Assembly: GCA_030562195.1 (NCBI GenBank)
Contig: JAUJPP010000003.1
Span: forward strand, 24,645,398-24,709,397
Reading direction: 5' to 3'
Source: Nipponacmea schrenckii
Taxonomy: Eukaryota; Mollusca; Gastropoda; Lottiidae
DNA length: 64,000 nt
Shown here one piece after another: positions 50,801-60,900 of the stretch. Positions within the stretch are counted from its first letter, which is position 1; every line of letters starts with the position of its first letter. A program made the translations under genes and the position numbers. The notes under the pieces are model-generated. The model was not told the DNA's origin. It worked only from the letters and a program-made list of their open reading frames with translations, and made no database searches.

Positions 50801-53025
50801 ATTTTACTTAGTCAAGGGCAATTACTCATAAACTATTCATCAAAAAATCGTCAAATTTGAATTTCTGATAAAAACTGTAGCCTATATCGTGGATATAACC
50901 CAAATTTGATGCGTTTTTACGAAGTCAAGGGCAATAACTCAAAATCTGTTCATTCGATAATTTCCATTTTGGAACTTGACCGAGATATCATCAATATATA
51001 CATGTATACCAAGTTTCATTAAGATCGGATAAAAACTGTAGCCTCTATCATGGATACAACCCTAATTTGACGCATTTTTACTAAGTCAAGGCAATAACTC
51101 AAAATCCGTTCATGCAATGATTTCCATTTTTGAACTTGACAGAGATATCATCAATATATACATGTATACCAAATTTCATTAAGATCAGATAAAAACTGTA
51201 GCCTCTATTGTGGATACATCCCAAATTTGACGCGTTTTTACTAAGTCAAGTGCAATAACTCAAAAAAAGTGCATGCAATAATTTCCATTTTCGAACTTGA
51301 CTGAGATATCATCAATATATACATGTATACCAAGTTTCATTAAGATCGGATAAAAACTGTAGCCTCTATTGTGGATACAACCCAAATTTGACGCGTTTTT
51401 ACTAAGTCAAGTGCAATAACTCAAAAAACGTGCATGCAATAATTTCCATTTTCGAACTTGACTGAGATATCATCAATATATACATGTATACCAAGTTTCA
51501 TTAAGATCGGATAAAAACTGTAGCCTCTATTGTGGATACAACCCAAATTTGACGCGTTTTTACTAAGTCAAGTGCAATAACTCAAAAACCGTTCATGCGA
51601 TAATTTCCATTTTCGAACTTGACCGAGATATCATCAATATATACATGTATACCAAGTTTCATTAAGATCGGATAAAAACTGTAGCTTCTATCGTGAATAC
51701 AACCCAAATTTGACACGTTTTTACTAAGTCAAGGGCAATAACTCAAAATCCGTTCATTCGATAATTTCAATTTTCGAACTTGACCGAGATATCATCAATA
51801 TATACATGTATACCAAGTTTCATTAAGATCGGATAAAAACTATAGCCTCTATTGTGGATACAACCCAAATTTGACGCGTTTTACTAAGTCAAGGGCAATA
51901 ACTCAAAAACCTTTCATGCGAAAATTTCCATTTTCGAACTTGACCGAGATATAATCAATATATGCATGTATACCAAGTTTCATTAAGATCTGATAAAAAC
52001 TGTAGCCTCTATTGTGGATACAACCCGAATTTGACGCGTTTTTACTAAGTCAAGGGCAATAACTCAAAAACTGTTCATGCGAAAATTTCCATTTTCGAAC
52101 TTGACCGAGATATCATCAATATATACATGTATACCAAGTTTCATTAAGATTAGAAAAAAACTGTAGCCTCTATTGTGGATACAACCCAAATTTGACGCGT
52201 TTTTACTAAGTCAAGTGCAATAACTCAAAAACCGTTCATGCGATAATTTCCATTTTCGAACTTGACCGAGATATCATCAATATATACATGTATACCCAGT
52301 TTCATTAAGATCGGATAAAAACTGTAGCCTCTATCGTGGATACAACAAATGTGGACGGACCGACGGACAGGGGCGACGGCAATATACGTCCACATTTCCA
52401 TGTGGGCGTATAAAAAAATGAAGCAAAGTAGCCTGTTCTCATTTGTCCAAAAAGTAGAACGTAAAATCATTAATCAGACTGTTAATTTATTTGTAGGTTA
52501 TAAGAACTGCAGCGTTAACACACTGGGCAACAAGTTTAGATGTATCACCAGATTCTAGTCTTATAGCAATAGGTATTAATGGTAAGATTGAAACATATTT
52601 CTTATAAGCTTATCTATTGTATCAGTCTTTAAGTCCTTTCAGACAGTTTATTCAAAAATTTGAATGTGCACCACTTAATAACTTGAAGAATTTTCATTGT
52701 TGACCCTTGTTTGAAAGCAAATATAAGAAACTTTTACATTAAAAGTGAAAAATAACAGATAGTATTTGTCAAACCTGACAGTTAGGTGGACTCTAATATT
52801 GTTAAAAAACTTCTTCTTGACAAGTTAACAATATCACAAGTGTTCAAAAAACATAACATTATTATTTCAGAGCGTTTATTAAAATTATTGGACTATTATG
52901 AAGGTAGTTTTCAAGATTTTATCGGACACAGTGATAGTGTTAGTCATGTAAAGTTTTCACCTGATGGTAAACTATTGTTTACTACCAGTTATTCTGATAT
53001 ATTGGTATGGGAAGTGGCTTTATAA
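26888..53025 (+). CDS. WDR90: WD repeat-containing protein 90 (POC16 orthologue), complete, 42 coding exons
   Basis: Exons: 26888-26897, 27646-27737, 28066-28378, 28742-28912, 29202-29325, 29941-30109, 30455-30610, 30786-30845, 31021-31089, 31696-31806, 32099-32244, 32561-32618, 33091-33209, 33593-33754, 34158-34285, 34933-35049, 35175-35245, 36332-36496, 36900-37039, 37366-37627, 38125-38292, 38859-38987, 39195-39322, 39563-39597, 40661-40810, 41477-41586, 42018-42230, 42598-42700, 42976-43050, 43223-43269, 43542-43701, 44166-44398, 45783-45927, 46537-46733, 47055-47144, 47556-47675, 48035-48212, 49004-49134, 49354-49530, 49819-49941, 52497-52581, 52871-53025. All junctions are GT-AG and in phase, giving 1,864 aa (human about 1,750). 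The start MAHLWQHPYVNVFKHF and blocks such as DKTLKG, YIQLPK, SLGLTGRY and VSFSNLFKEFKST match vertebrate WDR90. The family binds microtubules through its CFAP20-like domain and acts in the centriole inner scaffold and ciliogenesis (known of human WDR90 and Chlamydomonas POC16). The start of exon 34 is ambiguous because of tandem copies. Confidence 0.96.
27646..29325 (+). other. WDR90: WDR90 exons 2-5: CFAP20-like (DUF667) domain
   Basis: These exons encode about residues 4-236. Recognisable stretches are the WQHPYVNVFKHF start, GTVYRITGSIPAGNYIQLPK, YLIFRPIPAKYFVVHVDV, RWTVLSLDFQ, SMRLCANMIVKNIYTSD and the terminal PMPREMAFPLLKG. The family homologue CFAP20 sits at the inner junction of ciliary doublets, and in WDR90 this domain binds microtubules and directs the protein to the centriole wall. 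It is the most conserved part of the gene here. Confidence 0.93.
29343..29905. repeat. 101-bp tandem repeat in WDR90 intron 5, about 5.6 copies
   Basis: The anchor GATTGTCATG recurs at 29,343, 29,444, 29,545, 29,646, 29,747 and 29,847, a period of 101 (last 100). Copies are nearly identical. Each carries TATTTATAG followed by ATCAAGAAGAATATTATAG, so each offers decoy 3'-splice-like sites. The array ends just before the true acceptor of exon 6 at 29,940. Confidence 0.95.
30131..30424 (+). repeat. tRNA-derived SINE, near full length, in WDR90 intron 6
   Basis: The head contains GTGAGTTAGAC and CCAGGGTTCAATCCTGGC. GGTTCAATCC is a tRNA B-box (RNA polymerase III internal promoter), and the A-box part is mostly lost at the 5' end. 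The body runs through GGGGCCCTATGTCTACAGG, GTAGGCTTATGCC and CATTGCACACTGCAT to the shared tail (CCCATAAGGTGCAG, AGTAGGATGTAAAA, CATTCATTTCATT). Length is about 295 bp. Confidence 0.85.
32256..32374 (+). repeat. SINE 3' half in WDR90 intron 11
   Basis: It contains CTCACTGCACATTGCATGGC, CACAAGCC, GGTGCAGAAAAGGACATAAA, CTCCATT and a TTTTATTTTATTTCAT tail. This is a diverged, 5'-truncated member of the family at 30,131. Confidence 0.7.
33013..33064 (+). repeat. SINE 3' tail fragment in WDR90 intron 12
   Basis: It shows TTAGCCCATAAGGTG, AAGAGTAAGACATAAAACT and CATTCATTTCATT, the terminal about 50 bp of the SINE. Confidence 0.75.
33268..33320 (+). repeat. SINE 3' tail fragment in WDR90 intron 13
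   Basis: It shows CTTCATAAGCCC, TTAAGGTGCAGAAGAGTAGG and ACGTAAAACTCCATTCAT. It is 5'-truncated. Confidence 0.8.
35361..36159. mobile_element. Probable 0.8-kb insertion with 12-bp inverted ends in WDR90 intron 17
   Basis: CATACATGTGTA at 35,361-35,372 is the inverse of TACACATGTATG at 36,148-36,159. Just inside both ends are copies of AATCTACCGATTT and a CTCCC(G/A) motif, and TCTACCG recurs within the first 100 bp. The interior is visibly richer in CG dinucleotides than the flanking intron. No transposase is seen. The class is unknown and the ends are provisional. Confidence 0.5.
39598..40660 (+). other. WDR90 intron 24 with a CG-richer insert and a decoy splice acceptor
   Basis: From about 39,866 to 40,550 the sequence changes character: runs of AAAACACTCCT, then CG-containing unique sequence ending in GCGTGCTCGAGGTGAGTGAG and GATCGCTCGCC. 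This looks like an old insertion without clear termini. After it, GTATTGTTTTGCAG then TTGATAAAAGAA (40,567-40,592) imitates the true exon 25 boundary GTATTGTTTTAG then AGTTAATAAAAGAA. Use of the decoy would reach a TAG that overlaps the real acceptor. Confidence 0.5.
41143..41200 (+). repeat. SINE 3' tail fragment in WDR90 intron 25
   Basis: CTTCATTAGCCCATAAGGTG then CAGAAGAGTAGGATGTAAAA then CTCCATTCAT. This is among the cleanest copies of the tail in the window. Confidence 0.85.
41878..41940 (+). repeat. SINE 3' tail fragment in WDR90 intron 26
   Basis: TTTTCATTAGTCCATTAGGT, then GCAGAAGAGTAGGTAGGATG, with a 4-bp internal duplication (GTAG), then CATTTCATTT. Confidence 0.8.
43409..43470 (+). 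pseudogene. Decayed copy of the 5' end of WDR90 exon 31
   Basis: After a TTGTAG acceptor-like site, GCGATTGCCTCAGCTAGTTT then AGGCTAATGAGGATG and AAATCAGATTTTTATCCTG parallels exon 31 (GTGATTGCCTCAGCTAGTGG then AGGTTATGAGGATG and AGTCAGATTTGTATCTGG) about 130 bp upstream of it. A second scrap (GAGATTGCCTCAACTAGGG) lies at 43,492. It is not usable as an exon because it has stops and no donor. Confidence 0.75.
44557..44636. repeat. Perfect 26-bp-arm inverted repeat in WDR90 intron 32
   Basis: The left arm 44,557-44,582 begins TAATAACAAAGAATATATGG. The right arm 44,611-44,636 is its exact reverse complement, with a 28-nt loop. The right arm overlaps a motif (AGTACATCCATA type) found at several other places in the window. 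Confidence 0.9.
44773..45740. repeat. About 62-bp minisatellite in WDR90 intron 32, 15 copies
   Basis: The core AACATGAAATTTGGTCCATG recurs 15 times at spacings of about 57-65 bp, alternating with GATTAGAAATTCTCAATATG and AGATAAA. Copies are highly similar. Length variation is concentrated at the AGATAAAyA junction and in the TTTTGyTCGATT segment. The array ends about 40 bp before the acceptor of exon 33. Confidence 0.95.
46126..46733 (+). repeat. WDR90: WDR90 exon 34 with three extra tandem copies of its 5' part (147-bp unit)
   Basis: Exon-like starts follow a TTTCAG acceptor at 46,126, 46,243, 46,390 and 46,537. The last three are 147 bp apart (49 codons) and nearly identical. The first unit is 117 bp because 30 bp are missing, and in frame it hits TAG right after NNNVKL. 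Each unit carries the WD strand LLTGSCNNNVKLWSL plus the intron-derived tail with the next acceptor. Units 2-4 form one open frame to 46,733. Splicing from exon 33 (ending phase 1 at 45,927) to 46,537 gives the standard protein, while use of 46,390 or 46,243 keeps frame and adds 49 or 98 residues. Which acceptor is used cannot be decided from DNA. Confidence 0.9.
47258..47365. repeat. 14-bp tandem repeat in WDR90 intron 35, about 8 copies
   Basis: The unit AGGAATCATATTAC alternates with variants ending ATGAC or ATCAC. Confidence 0.93.
48595..48995. repeat. 15-bp minisatellite in WDR90 intron 37, about 26 copies, abutting exon 38
   Basis: The unit TTAATAATACTGTTG (variants ACAACTG, ACCG, GCTG) runs up to the acceptor of exon 38 at 49,003. 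Because 15 is divisible by three and the unit lacks stops in several frames, long spurious reading frames appear on both strands. They are repeat artefacts, not genes. The array replaces most of the usual polypyrimidine tract. Confidence 0.95.
50305..52414. mobile_element. Repeat element with a 161-bp tandem core in WDR90 intron 40
   Basis: ACCAAGTTTCATTAAGATC recurs at 51,008, 51,168, 51,329, 51,490, 51,651, 51,812, 51,972, 52,133 and 52,294, a period of 160-161 bp. Older, more diverged units reach back to about 50,400. Each unit also has GTAGCCTCTATTGTGGATAC, TTTTTACTAAGTCAAGGGC, AATAACTCAAAA and CGAACTTGACCGAGATATC. The array is bounded by ATACGCCCAC (50,331) and its inverse GTGGGCGTAT (52,402-52,411), preceded by GGACGGACCGACGGACAGGG. 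No coding sequence is seen. Elements with about 160-bp tandem cores are known from bivalves (the oyster pearl/CvA type, attributed to Helitron-related transposons); this is a likeness, not a proven assignment. Confidence 0.85.
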
Positions 53026-54911
53026 GATTTTGTTATTAGGATATGTGATGTGTTAGATCATTGGATATAACCCTCATTTATCTATAAATTTTACATTACC
53101 TGTAAACACAACAAACCAATAAGCATCAGATGGTCAATATTGGTAAGGGATGTGATTGTATTACATTGGATACATGACATCATTTAAAATAGCCTAAGAT
53201 GGTGAATATTTTTTCAAGATAGTAAATTACTATTAGCTGCATAGTTCTCCAGATATATTGGTATAAAAAATGGCTTTATAACAAGCACCAAATTACAAAA
53301 GAACATTGACGTTTATACATCAGACGAATCAACAGGTTTGGAGAAGTGGTCTAAAATCATTCAGAGTATTCAATCTACAGCTCTGAAAGCTTCATTCTAA
53401 ACATTAGAGTGTGGCTCAGACTCCAGCTGGCCAAAAATATCAATCAATACATCAAAATCTCATAACTGACTCATTCCATATGATAACATGTCATCCAAAG
53501 CTCAAAACTGAATACACTAGTATAAATAAAGTTCATATTGTCTTTCATATCTGAGATATCATAAAATCATTTTGAAAACTTCTGCGAAAATATCTGAATC
53601 TGGAAAGTAGTTTATAGCATTGCCCAAAATATACCATTCCAATACATCAATTGTATATTTTTTATATTTGTGCGTGTGAACCATTCATAACTCAGTGCTG
53701 TGTTTGCTATGTGCTTGTGATTATTTATGATTTTAAAGTGTGATTCTCCAGCAAAAACAATGGACAAAGCAGGTCAATTTTTTGAAACTAAATATGTGTA
53801 TTCCTTGAATGGCATTCAGTAAAGAATGTGTATTGAGCTCATAGGAAAATATATTTTTAGAAGCCCAGCATTAGACAAATGTTTCTGGATTCAAGATGGA
53901 CAACTCCATAGTATTTTAACCTGCATTTATATTTTTATTCTAATTTCAAATTCTATGGCCATAACCATCTACACTATAACAAAAACACAAAGGCAATATG
54001 ATGGTACAACTCCCTTATTAAATAAGAAAGTATATAACAGAACACATGACAATACATGTAAATTGTGTTGACACGTATGTGTTTTGATAAAAAAGAAGTT
54101 AGTGAGTTATACCATAATATTGCCGTAGTGTGTTTTGTTATTTCTGCTCTCCACTTAAAGAAAAACTAGAGACATTGACATACTATTTCTGACATTTATT
54201 AATTTGATGTTTCAATTCCAAATTCTCTTAACAATACTGCCTGTATAAGCATGTGAAACGATGAGTTAATAAATGTAAGAGATAGTATATCCATATATCT
54301 AATGCTTCTTTACCTATGCCTATTTATATATATTTATACCGTGCTCTCTACTTTTAAATGTCATTCAAATCTTATCATTTCTTCAATATTGTCATGATAT
54401 CAATAACAGCATTATTTTCTCTCATATATGTCAGTCATCTATTGAATAGTGTTCTGGTTTTATTTTCATATCTTTCCGTCCCAGCAACTTGTTAAGAATC
54501 AAATATTTAGATATTTTTATTTTCATTGTAAATAAAATAGTTGAATGTAAATATAATTATTATTTATATAAAAAGATAAACAAATAAAGCTGTGAATCTC
54601 ATTTTTATTTTTGAACACATAGCCTAGAGATTCAGGAGAATTATTTCATATATTTAAATATGAAAGGTATTTCCATATCAGAAATCTTTTACTTGAAAAT
54701 CTTGCAATTTCATTGCTTTTTAACAGCCCAGACTGCATTATTCAGTTCCACTGTATCTGCAAATATATTGATAAATTGAGACCTGGGTGTCAGAGACTAT
54801 ATTTTTTGCAGTTTTGATCTTAGTGAACATCATAAGAGTGAAATTGACAGAATTTTCGATATAACCGCTGGATCAGAGTAATGTAAGGATGGTTTTCCAC
54901 TACATCAGTGA
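53026..54911. other. Convergent 3' region of WDR90 and BRAT1 with opposed poly(A) signals
   Basis: Plus-strand AATAAA occurs at 53,525-53,530 and 54,583-54,588, candidates for WDR90. Minus-strand AATAAA (TTTATT on plus) at 54,604-54,609 lies about 300 nt beyond the BRAT1 stop. If the distal WDR90 site is used, the two mRNAs meet or overlap here. The region also holds a dispersed repeat at 54,235. No further gene is seen. Confidence 0.55.
54235..54350. repeat. Dispersed repeat, copy 1 (second copy at 56,918)
   Basis: GCCTGTA(T/C)(A/G)AGCATG, GAGTTAATAAATGT, AGTATATCCATATATCT and TGCTTCTTTACCTAT(G/A)CCTATTT are shared in order with 56,918-57,028. The class is unknown. Confidence 0.75.
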
Positions 54912-57900
54912 TTAATAGCAATCCACAAAATTATCTTCATCTTGTTCACCAGCAGTAGCTAAAATATCTTCTAATAAGGACATAGGGTTGTTACTGTATT
55001 CATCACTGTTATAGTCTATACAGGTCTTGATATCCAAACATTGGAGTTTATCTATACACATCATCAGCTCTTTACTGCATTCATTCTTATCATTCTCTTT
55101 ATTCATCCAAATCTTTAGGAATCTGTCTATTATATCACAAGCTTTTTCCTTTACAGATTGTTCATAATCATTATAGCCAAAGAGTAGTGATTTACAAAAT
55201 TCTTTGGAAACAAAATGGCTGATAATAAGGCATTCCTTCTTGTGAATAGATTCAGGAAGTCCACTAGCGTATGAAGGAATATTATTTTCAACACAATTTT
55301 CACTGACTTCTAGTTTCTTTAAAATATTCTTCTCCCAAAATTTAAGCACTAGAATCTTGACTTCCCAATCAAAATCTTCCATGGCATACAGCATAGCAGA
55401 GCATATGTCAACTTGACAATCAAGACTATTGCAAGATTGATAAATATTGTCCAGTGATTTTATTGCTGCTCTTCTAGGAAACGCTTCACTATCTTCCTTC
55501 AGTATTAAAGTAAGTTCATTAATAAGAGTTTCCTGGAAGAAAAGTGAACAGTATAAGATTTAGCATTTTTTAAGCAAACTAAACAATGCCAAGACTCTCC
55601 CCTCCTCTGAAAAAATTAGATTTTCCTTGACCACAGATCAAGTGGTAGGCCTATTTTATCAATTTATTAGGCTAATTATAAGGTAATATTTAAATATGAT
55701 AGTTCTTGTTAATATCCAGTTTTGGACAGTGTTCAATAACATGCATGAATCAAGTCTATTATTCAGAACTCAGCCTTAGTCTAATTTCTCTATTTCCATC
55801 AAGATCCATCTAGACTAAACCCAATATAAACTAAGGTCCAAAAGAAACGATACCAATGTTTAAAATGAGATTGCAGAAAAACCAAACAACATAGAAAGTT
55901 CAAATTTCTATATTTTATTTTATAATTCATTTCTGTAAACGTGTTGAAAAATTCATTACAAACAAGCAGTAACAATGTCCAGGGCAGGTCTGTTAAGACG
56001 AAAATGGAAATTTAAAAACAGAACAAGTGAAATGAACGGTAGAAGGTCCCAAAACACAACAAAAAGTCTCATTAGTAAAGTCTTCCATGCATGCGACGAC
56101 ACGTCTCCAGACTGATGAAGTCAAACGTCTGATGATGACGGTGGTGATGCGCTGCCACTCGTCCAGGAGGAATTATACGATGAATCTGCACATGCATTTT
56201 CCAGATTTGTTTATTGGACAGGGTTGATTTTTTATCATGGGAATTGTATATGCAAGGTTTCATCCATAAGGAAACGCTAAAATTTAAATGCTATTAAAAA
56301 TTAGTTGGTATCGTTTCTTTTGGACATGAGTTTATAACCATTAAACATTAAACTTTATACTATAAAGTTTATAGATATATATGTATCTTCCATCCTAAAC
56401 ATATATACAGTCAATTTCAACTGAAGTTCCATAAAAGGGTAGCTATAAGTACATAAGTCTCCTTCAGTCCATTAACATATTATGTTAAAATCATTCCCAG
56501 ATGTTATTGAAAATCATTTCTCTACAAAAACCATGAAGATATTATGACTTACTAGTGTGATATCAAGTGATGTAAGAAATTGGTATAGTAATAATTGTTG
56601 ATTGACTATAGTTGATATTAGTGTTAGAACACTAGCTCTCACATAACTATTACTATCTGTTCTACTAGACCAACCAATACAACATAATGGTACAATTACT
56701 TTATATTCTTCATCATCTATAAATATAATCATATTTAAAATACAGATGTGATGTCACCCTTTGTTTGGAGGCCAATATCCAACTTCTTCATAAGCGCATT
56801 GTAACAAGAGTACATTATGTGTGACATTATATTCAGACCAGATACTGATTGTGTAAACTGTATTTTTTAAGAAGGTAAATGGTCCTCAAACAGTCCAATA
56901 GACTATGGATTGATACACAGCCTGTACGAGCATGCATAATGTAGTGTTAATTAATGTCAGAAATAGTATATCCATATATCTTGTGCTTCTTTACCTATAC
57001 CTATTTCGATATGTATATGTCTTAAAACTGAATAAGCCTAATCTAAATTTTCACCCAGATGGCTACATTAAACAGTACAAAGTTTGAATGGGATTTTAAT
57101 TTAAGAGATTCAGTTATAATGATTAATTGAGTACAGTACCTTTTACTATAGAGACAAGTTGATTAATAATCTCTAACCCTGTGTCTCTAATTTCCCAACC
57201 TGTGTCACACAGTTTCATTTCCAGTATTCTAATAAACTGATTAAGATCTAATTCTTTCCAATTCAATTTCGATAAGATACTTAACATACAGTTTGTAGCA
57301 GGCTTTAATGTCTAAAATGGAAGAATAAATTAAGAGATATACTGAAACAACATAATATTTACATGTACTTTGATTGGAAGCAACTACTTTGAATGAAGTT
57401 TAATCCTATTAAAAACAAGCCATGACAGGAGTCATGAACTGTCAAAATATAAATCTGTTAAGAACAGCATGGGTAACTTTCTACTCAGGGTGACCCTCTT
57501 GGCATTTTTTATTTAAAGTCATAAGCAGTCTATCTATAAACTGGTTCATCACAACCTTACTTACTGTTATATCTGTTGAAATGGCTGAAACAGCATCTAA
57601 TAGTAAACTATAGATCTCACACAATTTTTCATCTTCCACACATTTGTCTACAACAAATACAAATTGTTTAGGCCTATATATATTTATATAGAGACAAATC
57701 TCCTGGTTTTCATAAAGTGTAAGCTCCGTTGCATTTCTTTTATGGCATTGTAAGCTTCAAAACATTCACCTTCAAAATAGTACTTGATGCCTGTTTGAAA
57801 CATCATCAAATATATAATCTTTAAAAGACAGTTAGACGTAGATAGAACATAAGATAAATAAGACAACTATCATAGATATACTCAGTCATTTATCATATTG

Positions 57901-60900
57901 GGAATTAAAGATTCCTGTATGTGAATTGAACTGTTGCTAAAAATGAATGAGAAGTAGTATATCCATAATGGTCATCTTATTTATCTAATCATCAAATATA
58001 ATCCATAATTTCTCAACGTCAATGTGATCCAAAAGATTCTAAGTTCATGCCTCTTTTACCCTTTCAGCTACCTTGGTTATTGGGTATTGGTTGATTTAGA
58101 AAAAGTAAAAACTATAAGCTTTCTCACCTAGTTTGAGTTTATTTTGTAAATGATGTAAAATTTTGGATAATAATGATTTATTGGATACTAAACATTGTTT
58201 ATAATCATGATCATCTTTATCTTGTATTATCCTTATACATTTAACTATCAGTTCTATCTGCTCATTCTGCAATATATGGATAATAGAATAACGGCCAATT
58301 GTGAAGCAAAAACTCTGAATTGATCTATAACAGGATTTCTTTGACGCTTACAGCAGTATCTTCATTAGCCCATGAAACATAAAACTCCATTCATTTCATT
58401 TCATATTTAATTATGTGTCTCCTACTTTTGAATTGAAATGAATAGAGTTTTATGTCTTAATCTTCTGCACCTATTGGGCTAATGAAGATAGGTATTCAAT
58501 AAAAAAAAATCAGACGCCTAATGTTATACACCTTGGAATAATGAAGACAAGCAACTCCATGCAGTGTGCAATGAAGGATATTTTACAAGGACAGTGAAAT
58601 AAGCCAACTCTTTATGTGGTTTCCATTTTGTCAAGGGATCTCTAACATGCTTGCCCGTAGCAGACAGGTCCATGTCAGTTCCTCAGTCACTGACCAGAGG
58701 AAACCTCGTAGAAAAACCTTAAAGTCCATCCCCACCTTTGCTGGGATTGAACCCTGGACCTTCAGAATAGCAAGCAAGCGTCTAACTCACTGAGCCAAAG
58801 CAGATCTTGACTATATTTGAAGCTGAGGAACCAAAAAAACATTTTCAAGGAAAAGTTAAATTCTTTGTCTTTGCTCCTTATTCGTTAATTAGGTTCCCTT
58901 GTAGAGCTGGGATGATTGAGACAACGAGATAGATGTCTTATCTACTTTACCAGTCTCGTGCACGTACATCATTGATGTACCACTTAAAAAATACTAATGA
59001 TACACTTACTATTTCAACTGTAGAATTATCACATGATATATACTGTATAATAATAGGTGATAATACTGTATGTGAAAAATCATCATTTTGATTGAAAATT
59101 ATATCATTTGGTAAAGATACGATATCTTTAAGTCTTGGACATATTCTGTAAAAGAAAATTTTGGAAATTATATGACAATTACACAAGATTGTTTGAAATA
59201 AGTATCACGGAACCTTAGAATAGGTGAAGTAACTTGTAGAATTAAATGAAACCAATTATCTAAATTGTTTGATGGGGCCCCTGTCTTAGAAATGGGGAAC
59301 AATATGGTGGCTTATTCTAACTGGAATTTTTCTTCTAAAAAAACAGCTTATTTGAAGATTAGCTGTTACAACTGTTCAGGAAGAACATCTACTAGAAAGG
59401 TTACAAACAAAGGACAAGTTGTTCATTATTTCATTAGATAAGGATTATTCCAAATACTAGTATACACTTGGATGGCAAAAAAGGGTGGACATTATAGTTG
59501 CAATTATATGGTATAAAGAAACTCACTGAAGTAAACAACAAGCTGCCTGGTGAGATTTTATCACATCAAATATCAACAATAATTTAATATCATTTTTAAC
59601 TTTACTTATAAACTCTTCTTTACTCTCACCATCTCTAAAATAATAAACAATCTTGACGATATAGTATTTGCATTAAATGGACTATTTCTCTCTATACTCA
59701 GTAACTTAGTTATGGTACCGTTACCTCAAAAAACAGTTTCAGTCTTCAAACTACAGTAAAATAGTACATGTATACCATTAATATCAACATATTATATAGG
59801 TCAAGACTCACATATTATACTAAGGATAAACTAAAAAATATTCCTGTCCTGATGCAGACCTTATATCCATGCTCTTGTAATTTCACATATTCTCTATTAT
59901 GACTTTGCTCTCTTACTCCCTTTACCCTCTTACTTTGCTTATGCCTGAATTTTTAATACTGGGAAATCTGATATTGATCTTCAAACCAGCTATTAATATC
60001 ATAATGAATGTTTCATCTCAAACATTAGTTCAAAGTACTAGGTGAGCTCCAATTCATTTAACTTCACACAGCTTCTAAAAGACTTATTACTTACATCACA
60101 TTTAAATACTTGACTATCACATCTGATATCAGCTGTACATAAGATATTGGTAAATGTTCATATAGTTTCAAACAAGAATATAAAACTTGTAAGAAGTAAT
60201 CTGTATCAATATTCTCTTTCCAGTTGTTAGAGTCAACAAGTTTATAAAACAATGACAAAATACAGAAGGTATAGTCTATAGTTTTAGATTTGGAAGTTTT
60301 TGTGATAATGCAACCAAATCTGTTAACAGATATTTTGATAGTTTTAATACTATCTCAGTTTGGTTTGGTACAATTAGAAGTGTATACACTAAAGTACTAG
60401 CAGCATTTTTTACAAACAAACTTCCACCATTCTTCATACGGTCTAACACTATGTCTTGATAGGTCTAAAATATAAACAAATAAATAATAACATGAAGGAG
60501 TTTCAGAATTAAATTAGGAAAGCCATTAGGTAGATTAGAGTGTTATAAGATACTCTCCTATAGAAGAACTGGCCAAGGACACAAGTAGAGAGACTATGCT
60601 ATGAATTTCAGCAAATTTGATAAAGTGAATTAAGTCAAGTAAAAATCTATAATCTGTTGTTTCAAATATAACTGTCAAAGGGTTACAAGCTTTTATAGTA
60701 TTAATTGAACATTAATAATCACTTAAATTAACAGAAGGGCCTACCTGGATTTTGATTGATATACTGCAAGCCTGGCTTATTCTGTACCATACTGGTCAAA
60801 CATGTAAAATAGGCAGTGGCTATAGAGGAATCTTTTATCATAGGTTTAATCTGATCTAACAAATTGATTATAACAATAACATATTTTTCAATAATATCTT

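Larger units (their letters stand above)
42976..53025 (+). other. WDR90: WDR90 exons 29-42: second WD40 block
   Basis: These cover about residues 1227-1864. WD40-like strands include HTEEISTIALQNDYQVIASAS...ICIWDI, NVVVWSTNDYSVLA, YIGTSHGKITAWDT, LLTGSCNNNVKLWSL, LLATAGDDGSVRVL, AAGFSDGTVRMFDV, IISGSKDGIL, LLWLASSNDRRVSIWSADW and a final FIGHSDSVSHVKFSPDGKLLFTTSYSDILVWEV just before the stop. This matches the C-terminal half of vertebrate WDR90 in order. Confidence 0.9.

Noticed and set aside
56072..56263. 63-codon frame in MITE A as a transposase remnant
   Set aside because: No DDE motif, helix-turn-helix pattern or convincing match; the element is too short and the frame isolated.
58741..58803. 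Possible tRNA gene on the minus strand
   Set aside because: A- and B-boxes are present but no credible acceptor stem or anticodon arm was found, and the sequence continues into the SINE body and tail seen in other copies.
60095..60464. A short intron instead of a frameshift in BRAT1 exon 3, and acceptor at 60,464 instead of 60,454
   Set aside because: No GT-AG pair around 60,276-60,301 removes the stop while keeping both conserved flanks. The acceptor at 60,464 leaves the wrong phase after exon 2, whereas the one at 60,454 restores it.
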